Part shown: in pieces, positions 9,946 through 16,744 of the stretch
How the letters are laid out: every line of letters starts with the position of its first letter
How positions within the stretch are numbered: the stretch's first letter is position 1
Assembly (NCBI GenBank): GCA_035652335.1
Contig: DASRDZ010000046.1
Span: forward strand, 1 to 37,314
Source of the DNA: DASRDZ01 sp035652335
GTDB lineage: Bacteria; Chloroflexota; Dormibacteria; Aeolococcales; Aeolococcaceae
Length of the DNA: 37,314 nucleotides
Direction of reading: 5' to 3'
Notes under the pieces: generated by a model
Databases searched by the model: none
Seen by the model: only the letters and a program-made list of their open reading frames with translations
What the model was told of the DNA's origin: nothing
Translations under genes and position numbers: made by a program

Positions 9946-10971
9946 ATGAGCAGGGTCTTGCTTGTCGAGGACGACCCTGTCACGGCCAAGTTCATGCGGC
10001 TGACCCTGGAGAGGGACGGCCACGACGTCGAGGTCGCCCACGACGGCGCCGACGCCGCGGGCATGCTCGCCCGCGCAATCCCGCCCTACGACTGCCTGGT
10101 CACCGACTACCGCATCCCCTCCATGAACGGGCTCGACCTGCTCGCCCTGGCCCACCGGCTCGACCCCGCGCTGCCCTGCATCATGGTCACGGGCAGCATG
10201 GAGCTGGAGGTGGCGGTGCAGGCGATGGAGGCGGGTGCCGTCAACTACGTGGTCAAGCCGTTCCGCGGCGACACCCTGCGCGTGGTGGTGGCGCGCGCGC
10301 TCGACCGGCGCCGCATGTCCGACGAGGCGTTGCGGCTGCGCATCGTGGTGCCGCTGCTGGAGCAGTTCACCATCAAGCTGGCGGACATGGTCGAGGCGCG
10401 CGACGTGGAGACGCAGCTGCACTGCCGCCGGCTGATGGCCATGGCCGAGCGCATCGCCCACCGGCTCGACCTGCCCAAGGCGGATCGCGACGCGGTGCGG
10501 CTTGGCGCCTGCCTGCACGACGTCGGCAAGATCGCCGTGCCCGACGTGGTGCTGCACAAGGCGGGCCCGCTGCTGCCCGAGGAGTGGGACGTCGTCCGCC
10601 AGCATCCCGAGCTGGGCGCCCGGCTGCTCGACGGCATCGAGCAGTGGCACGCGGCCCAGGCCATCGTGCGCCACCACCACGAGCGCTTCGACGGCCGTGG
10701 CTATCCCGAGGGCCTGCGCGGGCGCGACATCCCCGTGGGGGCGCGCATCGTCGCCGTCTGCGACGCCGTCGACGTCATGGTCACCGGTCGCCCGTATGCG
10801 CGCGCGCGCAGCGTCGACGAGACCGTCGAGGAGCTGCTGCTCCACCGCGGCACGCAGTTCGACCCCGAGGTCGTCGACGTCTTCGTCGGCATGGCCGGCG
10901 TCGACGTCGAGATGGAGCAGGCGCTGATCGGCGTCTCCGCCGTGTCGCTGGTGGGCGACGGCGGGCGCTGA
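9946..10971 (+). CDS. Response regulator with HD-GYP phosphodiesterase output
   Basis: A 341-residue protein with start ATG 9946 behind GGAGGA (an in-frame GTG at 9928 is less likely). Residues 1-120 are a CheY-like receiver with acidic pocket EDD (8-10), phosphoacceptor Asp54 in VTDYRIPSMNG, and the switch lysine in VVKPF. Residues about 150-325 are an HD-GYP domain with HD at 191-192 (HDVGKIAVPD), HHHERFDG, and GYP at 252-254, so metal binding and hydrolysis of c-di-GMP look intact. No histidine kinase gene is adjacent; the orphan kinase at 27778 is one possible partner but is far away. This is the third c-di-GMP element within about 5.5 kb. Confidence 0.94.
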   Translation: MSRVLLVEDDPVTAKFMRLTLERDGHDVEVAHDGADAAGMLARAIPPYDCLVTDYRIPSMNGLDLLALAHRLDPALPCIMVTGSMELEVAVQAMEAGAVNYVVKPFRGDTLRVVVARALDRRRMSDEALRLRIVVPLLEQFTIKLADMVEARDVETQLHCRRLMAMAERIAHRLDLPKADRDAVRLGACLHDVGKIAVPDVVLHKAGPLLPEEWDVVRQHPELGARLLDGIEQWHAAQAIVRHHHERFDGRGYPEGLRGRDIPVGARIVAVCDAVDVMVTGRPYARARSVDETVEELLLHRGTQFDPEVVDVFVGMAGVDVEMEQALIGVSAVSLVGDGGR

Positions 10972-10982
10972 GCCGCGGTGCG

Positions 10983-11366
10983 CTAGGCGCCGGTGGCGCG
11001 GGCCAGGAAGCGCTCGCGATCGACGACGGCGCGATGGTGCACACCGTTGGCGACGTCGCCGCGAACGTCCCAGGCTCGCACCCTGAAGCGCAGATGGCGC
11101 CCGTTGACGCTCTCCAGCACCGCCTCGGCGTGCACCTCCCAGCCGACAGGGGTGGGGGAGATGTGGTCGATCTCCACGCCCGTCCCCACCGACGTCGAGC
11201 CGGCGTCGAGCGCGCCGCGCAGAGCGGCGACGGCCGCCGCTTCGAGCAGCGCCACCAGGCGCGGCGTGGCCAGCACGGGGACGTCGCCGCTGCCGACCGC
11301 GGCCGCCGTGTCCGCCTCGCCGACGACCATGTCGGCGCTGCCCCGCAGCCCGCTCTCGACGCTCAT
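10983..11366 (-). CDS. Hotdog-fold thioesterase, fluoroacetyl-CoA thioesterase (FlK)-like
   Basis: A 127-residue single-domain protein. The pattern VLATPRLVALLEAAAVAAL, then TSVGTGVEIDHISPTPVGWEVHAEAVL, then WDVRGDVANGVHHRAVVD matches the small FlK-like hotdog thioesterases, including the conserved Glu in the helix, the TSVGT strand and the His in EVHAEA. It would hydrolyse a short acyl-CoA in the cytoplasm. Its ATG (11366-11364) overlaps the TGA of the upstream ThDP enzyme in an ATGA junction, so the two are probably cotranslated and act on the same pathway. The natural substrate is unknown; resistance to fluoroacetate is only one role in the family. Confidence 0.85.
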   Translation of the reverse strand: MSVESGLRGSADMVVGEADTAAAVGSGDVPVLATPRLVALLEAAAVAALRGALDAGSTSVGTGVEIDHISPTPVGWEVHAEAVLESVNGRHLRFRVRAWDVRGDVANGVHHRAVVDRERFLARATGA

Positions 11367-12973
11367 GCCAGGTTGGCCGACCGCGGGTAGGCGTCCGCGG
11401 GATCGGTGAGCACGTTGACCAGCGCGGGCAGGCCCGAGGCGAAGGCGCGGTCGATCGCCGGCCCGATCTGCGCCGGCTCGGTGACCAGCTCGCCGTGGCC
11501 GCCCAGGGCGCGCACCACCTCGTCGTAGCGGGTGCCGGGGCGCAGGTCGGCGGCCACGTCGTAGCCGAAGAAGGCGTGCATGGGGTGCTTCTCCAACCCC
11601 CAGATTCCGTTGTTGCCGCAGATGGCCACAACGGGGAGGCCGTGGCGCACCAGGGTATCGAAGTCCATCAGGGAGAAGCCCGCGGCGCCGTCGCCGAGCA
11701 GCAGCACCACCTGCGCGTCCGGGCGGGCGAGCCGGGCGGCGATGGCGTAGCCGGCGCCCGTGCCCAGGCAGCCGAAGGGGCCGGGGTCGAGGAAGCAGCC
11801 CGGGGTGAAGGTGTCGACGTGGCGACCGGCGTAGGAGACGAAGTCGCCGCCGTCGCCGATGACCACGGCGTCGCGCTCCAGGCGGGGGAGCAGCTCGCCG
11901 TAGATGCGGCTCGGCCTGATCGGCGTCGCCTCGCTGCAGAGGTCGGCGCGCTCCTCGGCGCGGATGCGCGACTCCTCGGTGCGCAACGTGTCGAGCCAGG
12001 CGCTGCGGTCACGCGGTGCCGATGCGGAGCGGACGGCGTCGAGGATCGCGCCGATGTCGCCGCCGGCGCTCGCAGCCAGCGTCGCGTGCTGCGCGATCTG
12101 CTCCGGCGTGGCCGCGATGTGCACCACACGCGCCGGACCGAAGTCGCCGAAGCGCAGCCGGAAGTCGAGCGGCGTCCCCGCGGCGATGACGAGATCAGCG
12201 TTGCGCAGCGCGGTGCTGCGGGCGCGGGAGAAGGCGCAGCGATGGTCGGCCGGGATGGTGCCGCGGCCGAGTCCGTTGCAGAACACGGGCACCTGCAGCG
12301 CCTCGGCGAAGCGGACGAGCGCGTGCTCGGCACCGTCCCAGTACACGTCAGCCCCGGCCATCAGCACAGGTCGCTCGGACTCGCGGAGCAGCGCGGCGAC
12401 GCGCTCGACGTCCGCCACGCCGGGCGCCGGCCGCGGCGGAGGCGCGGCCACCGGGCCGTCGGGCGGCGCCGCGGGGGAGGCGAAGACGTCGAGGGGCACG
12501 TCGACGAAGGCGGGACCGCGCCGTGGTGTGGTGGCGGCGAGGATGGCGCGCTCCAGGGCGGCGGCGACGTCCTCGCCGCTCTGCGGCGTCAGCGCGCAGC
12601 GGGTGATGCTCGCCACCACGGGGATGTGGTCGAACTCCTGCAGCGATCCCGCGCCCCAGCGCACCTGCGGCGCGCGGCCGCCGATCACCAGCATGGGCGA
12701 GCCGCTCTGCGCCGCCCCCGCCATGGCGCTCACCGCGTTGGTCACCCCGGGGCCGGCGGTCACCGCGGCGACGCCGAGGCGGCGGGTCAGCTTGGCCCAG
12801 CCCTCGGCGGCGAAGGCCGCGGTCTGCTCGTGGCGGACGTCGAGGAGGCGGATGCCGCGCGGCAGCAGCCCGTCGTAGAGCGGGAAGATGTGGCCGCCCG
12901 AGAGGGTGAAGACCACCTCGACACCGTGGCGCCGGAGCACCTCCGCCGCCGACGCACCCGCATGGCCCTGCAC
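11363..12973 (-). CDS. Thiamine-diphosphate enzyme, acetolactate synthase / 2-hydroxyacyl-CoA lyase-like
   Basis: A 536-residue protein of the usual length for this superfamily. It has an N-terminal pyrimidine-binding domain with catalytic Glu49 in DVRHEQTAAFAAEG, a central domain (about 190-325), and a C-terminal ThDP domain with GDG at 427-429 and NN at 454-455, the expected spacing. The sequence around LSGGHIFPLYDGL resembles the ILVBL/2-hydroxyacyl-CoA lyase and oxalyl-CoA decarboxylase branch more than biosynthetic IlvB, and no ilvN is present. The start is the GTG at 12973; the upstream in-frame sequence is open but looks non-coding, and no good ribosome site is seen. Coupling to a thioesterase suggests work on acyl-CoA substrates (inference). 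Confidence 0.88.
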   Translation of the reverse strand: MQGHAGASAAEVLRRHGVEVVFTLSGGHIFPLYDGLLPRGIRLLDVRHEQTAAFAAEGWAKLTRRLGVAAVTAGPGVTNAVSAMAGAAQSGSPMLVIGGRAPQVRWGAGSLQEFDHIPVVASITRCALTPQSGEDVAAALERAILAATTPRRGPAFVDVPLDVFASPAAPPDGPVAAPPPRPAPGVADVERVAALLRESERPVLMAGADVYWDGAEHALVRFAEALQVPVFCNGLGRGTIPADHRCAFSRARSTALRNADLVIAAGTPLDFRLRFGDFGPARVVHIAATPEQIAQHATLAASAGGDIGAILDAVRSASAPRDRSAWLDTLRTEESRIRAEERADLCSEATPIRPSRIYGELLPRLERDAVVIGDGGDFVSYAGRHVDTFTPGCFLDPGPFGCLGTGAGYAIAARLARPDAQVVLLLGDGAAGFSLMDFDTLVRHGLPVVAICGNNGIWGLEKHPMHAFFGYDVAADLRPGTRYDEVVRALGGHGELVTEPAQIGPAIDRAFASGLPALVNVLTDPADAYPRSANLA

Positions 12974-12983
12974 GGGGAGGAGC

Positions 12984-13133
12984 CTAGCGGACGGGCTGAT
13001 GCCTCCGCCGCGCCGTCTTGCCGGCGCCCCGCTGGAGCACGCAGAGCCACAGCCAGGCGGGAACCGCCCAGAGCTTCTGGCGGAAGCGGTCGAGGGTGCG
13101 ATGACGAAGCTTGCGGGTCGTCTGGCTGGACAT
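12984..13133 (-). CDS. Possible small basic protein with one hydrophobic segment
   Basis: A 49-residue reading frame in the 319-bp space between the ThDP gene and the hydrolase gene. It begins MSSQTTRKLRHRTLDRFR, has a short hydrophobic stretch (VPAWLWLCVL) and ends in a basic tail (GKTARRRHQPVR). There is no clear ribosome site. It ends 11 nt before the ThDP gene start and could be cotranscribed. The basic-hydrophobic-basic composition is protein-like, but in such GC-rich DNA this may be chance. Nothing else supportable lies in this gap except the hydrolase promoter. Confidence 0.25.
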   Translation of the reverse strand: MSSQTTRKLRHRTLDRFRQKLWAVPAWLWLCVLQRGAGKTARRRHQPVR

Positions 13134-13280
13134 GTGGAGCCAGAGTGTCGCCTGTGGCCGGTCTTGGGGACGCCCGTCCGGCCGGTCGTGCCGGGAGCGT
13201 TGCCCGCGCGTGACAGCCCGGGCGCACGCGCGCCGCCGTCGCCGCAGCGGCGGCCGCCGGGAGGCCCGGGCCGGGGACGG

Positions 13281-13286
13281 TACGAT
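13281..13286 (+). promoter_or_regulatory. -10 element of the alpha/beta hydrolase gene (leaderless)
   Basis: TACGAT ends 6 nt before the ATG at 13293, placing the transcription start at or next to the start codon. There is no ribosome site between them. No convincing -35 is visible. Confidence 0.4.
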
Positions 13287-13292
13287 GCCGCC

Positions 13293-14198
13293 ATGCGCAG
13301 CCGCACGCTCGACGTCGGGGGGCCGGTCCACGTCGCCGACTTCGGCGGGCGGGGGACGCCGATGCTGCTGGTCCACGGTCTCGGGGGCTCGCACGCCAAC
13401 TGGCTGGCGGTCGGCGACCCGCTGGCCCGCCGGCACCGGGTGCTGGCGCCCGACCTGGCCGGCTTCGGCCTCACCCGGCCGGAGGGACGTTCCTGCTCGG
13501 TCGAGGCCAACGCCGCGCTGCTGACCGGGGTCATCGAGGAGGTCGGGCGTCCCGTGGTGCTGGTGGGCAACTCGATGGGCGGCCTGATCTCGATGCTGGT
13601 CGCCTCGCGGCGCCCGGCGCTGGTCGAGGGGCTGGTCCTGGTGGGCGCCGCCATGCCCCGGCCGCTCAGCACCCGCCCCGACCTGGCCGTGACCGCGGCG
13701 TTCGTGACCTACGCGTTCCCCGGGCTCGGCGAGAGGTACGTGCGCCAGCGGGCGCAGCGGCTCGGGCCCGAGGGCCTGGTGCGCGAGACCATCAAGCTCT
13801 GCACCGTCGATCCCTTGCGCGTGCCGCAGGACGTGTACGACGCGCACGTGGCGCTGGCCAGGACGCGGCGCGAGTTTCCCTGGGCGATGGAGGCGTACCT
13901 CGAAGCCGCGCGCTCGCTGGTTCGCATCGTCGTGCAGCGGCGCCGCTTCGTGGCGATGATCCGCTCGATCACCGCACCCACCCTGCTGCTGCACGGGGAC
14001 CACGACCGGCTCGTGCCCCTGGGTGCGGCGCGCTGGGCCGCGCAGGTGCGCCCCTCCTGGCGCCTCGAGGTCTTCGACGACTGCGGCCACACGCCGCAGC
14101 TGGAGATGCCGGACCGCTTCGTCGACGCCGTCGAGGGCTTCTGCGCCGAGGGCTCTACGCCTCGGCGGGAACCAGTTGCGCCTTCAATTCCAGCTTGA
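13293..14198 (+). CDS. Alpha/beta-fold hydrolase
   Basis: A 301-residue serine hydrolase. The HG oxyanion motif is in LLVHGLGGSHANW, the nucleophile is Ser94 in GNSMGG, the acid is Asp236 or Asp238 in LLHGDHDRLVP, and the base is His266 in CGHTPQLE. The lid region (about 128-215) is helical and Arg-rich. The family includes C-C bond hydrolases, esterases and lipases; the substrate is not predictable, but lipid-metabolism neighbours suggest an ester or acyl substrate. There is no signal peptide, so it is cytoplasmic. The 3' end overlaps the 3' end of the convergent acyl-CoA ligase gene by 44 nt (14155-14198). Confidence 0.9.
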   Translation: MRSRTLDVGGPVHVADFGGRGTPMLLVHGLGGSHANWLAVGDPLARRHRVLAPDLAGFGLTRPEGRSCSVEANAALLTGVIEEVGRPVVLVGNSMGGLISMLVASRRPALVEGLVLVGAAMPRPLSTRPDLAVTAAFVTYAFPGLGERYVRQRAQRLGPEGLVRETIKLCTVDPLRVPQDVYDAHVALARTRREFPWAMEAYLEAARSLVRIVVQRRRFVAMIRSITAPTLLLHGDHDRLVPLGAARWAAQVRPSWRLEVFDDCGHTPQLEMPDRFVDAVEGFCAEGSTPRREPVAPSIPA

Positions 14199-15702
14199 GG
14201 ATCTTGCCCGTCGGTCCCTTGGGCAGGGTCTCCAGGAGCCACACCCGCCGCGGGTACTTGTAGGCGGCGACGCGCTCCTTGACGAAGGCGATCAGCGCAC
14301 CCTCCTCGACCGTCTGCCCTGGACGCAGCGCCACCGCGGCGACGACCTCCTCGCCCATGGTGGCGTCGGGGATGCCGAAGACGGCGGCCTCCAGCACGGC
14401 GGGGTGCTGGTAGAGCACCTCCTCGATCTCGCGCGGGTAGACGTTGAAGCCGCCACGGATGACCAGCTCCTTCTTGCGGTCGACGATGAAGTAGTAGCCG
14501 TCCGAGTCGCGGTGGCCGATGTCGCCCGTGTGCAGCCAGCCGTCCGCGTCGATGGTCTCGGCGGTGGCCTCGGGGCGGTTGTGGTAGCCCTTCATCACGT
14601 TGTGGCCGCGGATGCAGATCTCCCCGTTCTCGCCGTCGCCGAGCGTCGCGCCGTCGTCGCCGATGACCTTCAGCTCGACGCCCCAGATGGGCAGCCCGAT
14701 CGAGCCCACCTTGCGCGGACGGTCGGGACGGTTGAAGGTCGCCGACGGCGACGACTCGGAGAGGCCGTAGCCCTCCAGGATGGGTGCGCCGAACTTCTCC
14801 TCGAACTCGCGCAGCACCTGCTCCGGCAGCGCCGCGCCGCCGCTGATGGCCATGCGGATGGTGGAGATGTCCCACTCGCCCTCGTCGTAGGCCTTGAGGA
14901 AGGCGATGTACATGGTGGGCACGCCGGCGAAGACGGTGATGCGGTCGCGCTGGATCATCTGCAGCGCCTTCACCGGCTCGAAGCGCGGCAGCAGCGACAG
15001 CGTCCCGCCCGCGTAGACGGCGGTGTTCATCACGTTGCTGGCGCCGAAGGCGTGGAAGAAGGGCAGCGTGGCCAGGGTGACGTCGGACTCGACGACGCCG
15101 GCGATGCGGGCGCCGACGATGCAGTTCATCAGCAGGTTGTAGTGGGTGAGCTGCGCGCCCTTGGGCTTGCCGGTGGTGCCCGAGGTGTAGAGGATCACCG
15201 CGGTGTCCTCCGGCGCCGTCGGGGTGATCTCGCCGGTGGGGTTGACGCCCACCACGAGCTGCATGAAGTCGGTGCACCCCTGCGGCGCCGGCGTGTTCGG
15301 GACGGCTGCGACAGAAACGCGCAGCCCCACCGCGGGCACTGCGTCGGCGCCCTTGACCGCCTCCTCGGCGAAGCCGTCCCAGAAGAAGAACGCCTGCGCC
15401 CCGGAGTCCTCCAGGTAGTAGGTCACCTCGGGCGCCTTGAGCAGCACGTTCATCGGCACCGCGACGCAGCCCGCGCGGAGGATGCCGAAGTAGACGATGG
15501 GGAACTGCGGCACGTTGGGCAGCATCAGCCCCACCGGCGTGCCGGGGGCGATGCCGCTGTCGCGGAGCGCCTGGGCGACGCGGTCGGCGGCGCCGTCGAC
15601 CATGCTGTAGGCGAGCCGGTTCTCGTCGAGGATCAGCGCCACCTTGTCGGGGTGGGCCAGTGTGCTCTCGCGGAGCATGGTGCTGAGGTTGAAGCTGGCC
15701 AT
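14155..15702 (-). CDS. Acyl-CoA synthetase (class I adenylate-forming, FadD-type)
   Basis: A 515-residue enzyme of full family length. It activates a carboxylic acid to acyl-AMP and then acyl-CoA. The AMP/phosphate loop YTSGTTGKPKG starts at residue 172; further motifs are GYGLSESSP, TGDIGHRDSDGYYFIVDRKK and the hinge and C-terminal domain with the catalytic Lys in GPTGKILK. Long- or medium-chain fatty acids are the likely substrates given the patatin and WS/DGAT next door. The start is ATG 15702, only 20 nt from the divergent patatin ATG, so the promoters overlap. A -10-like TACAGT (15717-15712) lies nine nt from the start. Confidence 0.93.
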   Translation of the reverse strand: MASFNLSTMLRESTLAHPDKVALILDENRLAYSMVDGAADRVAQALRDSGIAPGTPVGLMLPNVPQFPIVYFGILRAGCVAVPMNVLLKAPEVTYYLEDSGAQAFFFWDGFAEEAVKGADAVPAVGLRVSVAAVPNTPAPQGCTDFMQLVVGVNPTGEITPTAPEDTAVILYTSGTTGKPKGAQLTHYNLLMNCIVGARIAGVVESDVTLATLPFFHAFGASNVMNTAVYAGGTLSLLPRFEPVKALQMIQRDRITVFAGVPTMYIAFLKAYDEGEWDISTIRMAISGGAALPEQVLREFEEKFGAPILEGYGLSESSPSATFNRPDRPRKVGSIGLPIWGVELKVIGDDGATLGDGENGEICIRGHNVMKGYHNRPEATAETIDADGWLHTGDIGHRDSDGYYFIVDRKKELVIRGGFNVYPREIEEVLYQHPAVLEAAVFGIPDATMGEEVVAAVALRPGQTVEEGALIAFVKERVAAYKYPRRVWLLETLPKGPTGKILKLELKAQLVPAEA

Positions 15703-15722
15703 GGGGGCAATACTGTAGACGC
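15703..15722. promoter_or_regulatory. 20-bp divergent spacer with a symmetric shared -10 element
   Basis: The palindromic TACTGTA (15711-15717) reads TACTGT on the plus strand, six nt before the patatin ATG at 15723, and TACAGT on the minus strand, nine nt before the ligase ATG at 15702. A TTGAAG at 15689-15694 is a possible plus-strand -35 with a 16-bp spacer. No clear minus-strand -35 is seen. Both transcripts would be essentially leaderless, and the two promoters would occlude each other. Confidence 0.5.
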
Positions 15723-16724
15723 ATGAGCCGCATCGGCCTTGTGCTCGGCGCCGGGGGCATCGCCGGGCACGCCTTCCACGCCGCCGTCCTCGACGCCCTC
15801 GCCGCCGAGACGCGCTGGGACCCCGACGACGCCGAGGTCGTGGTGGGCACCTCCGCGGGCTCGGGCATCGCCGCGCTGCTCCGCGCGGGCATGTCGCCGG
15901 CCGACCTCGCCCGGCGGGCCTCCGGGGAGCCGCTCTCACCGGCGGGCGCCCGGCTGGTCCGCCGCCCCGTGGGGATGAGGGCCGCCGCCCAGATCGCGCC
16001 GGGGATCACGCCCGGGGCCGCGCCGCGCCTGGCCTTCGCGCCGAGCGCGCCCGAGCGCTTCCTGCACGCCGCGCTGCGCCCCTGGGACATGCGCATCGGG
16101 ACGCTCGCCGCCGCCGCCCTGCCCGAGGGCCGGGTGCCCACCGAGCGCATCGTCGCCGGGCTGCGCCGGGTGTACGGCGACGGCGACTGGCCCGAGCGCG
16201 GCATGTGGATCTGCGCGGTCCGCCTCCACGACGGCCGCCGCGTCGTCTTCGGCCGCGACCCCGGCGCGCTCGACGGCGACGGCTCCGGCGTGCCCGAGGC
16301 GGTGGCGGCGAGCTGCGCCATCCCGGGGTTCTTCACCCCGGTGCGCATCGGCGGCGTCCGCTACGTCGACGGCGGCGCCTGGTCGCCCACCAACGCCGAC
16401 GTCGTCGCCGGGCTGGGCCTCGACCTGGTGCTGGTCATCTCGCCGATGTCGGCGCAGCGCACCATTCCCGCCATCAGCGTCGACGGCGCCGTGCGCGCCG
16501 CCTGCCGGCTGCAGCTCACCCAGGAGGTGGTGCGCATCCGCCGCCGCGGCACCGACGTGGTGGTCGTCGAGCCCGGCCCCGAGGAGCTCGACGCCCTGGG
16601 CAGCTCGACCCAGGCGATGGACCCGGAGCGCGCCCCGAGCATCGTCCGCACGGTGCGTGAGACGATGCGCCGGCGGCTGCGCGACCCCCGGTTGCGCGAA
16701 CGGCTTGCGGCACTTCACGGATAG
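15723..16724 (+). CDS. Patatin-like phospholipase
   Basis: A 333-residue protein with the patatin signature: the Gly-rich oxyanion motif GAGGIAG at 9-15, the nucleophile Ser44 in GTSAGS, and the dyad Asp216 in YVDGGAWSPTN. It should hydrolyse acyl ester bonds of phospholipids or neutral lipids with a Ser-Asp dyad. There is no signal peptide and no membrane helix, so it is probably cytoplasmic or membrane-peripheral. It lies 20 nt upstream of the WS/DGAT gene, and together with the divergent acyl-CoA ligase it forms a lipid storage and turnover group: release of fatty acid, activation, and re-esterification. The start ATG is six nt after a -10 element. Confidence 0.92.
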   Translation: MSRIGLVLGAGGIAGHAFHAAVLDALAAETRWDPDDAEVVVGTSAGSGIAALLRAGMSPADLARRASGEPLSPAGARLVRRPVGMRAAAQIAPGITPGAAPRLAFAPSAPERFLHAALRPWDMRIGTLAAAALPEGRVPTERIVAGLRRVYGDGDWPERGMWICAVRLHDGRRVVFGRDPGALDGDGSGVPEAVAASCAIPGFFTPVRIGGVRYVDGGAWSPTNADVVAGLGLDLVLVISPMSAQRTIPAISVDGAVRAACRLQLTQEVVRIRRRGTDVVVVEPGPEELDALGSSTQAMDPERAPSIVRTVRETMRRRLRDPRLRERLAALHG

Positions 16725-16744
16725 GGGCAGGAGGAGCGACAGAC

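Noticed and set aside
11363..12973. Biosynthetic acetolactate synthase (ilvB) linked to ilvC
   Set aside because: No regulatory subunit is adjacent, ilvC is about 14 kb away, and the motifs look closer to the 2-hydroxyacyl-CoA lyase/oxalyl-CoA decarboxylase branch.
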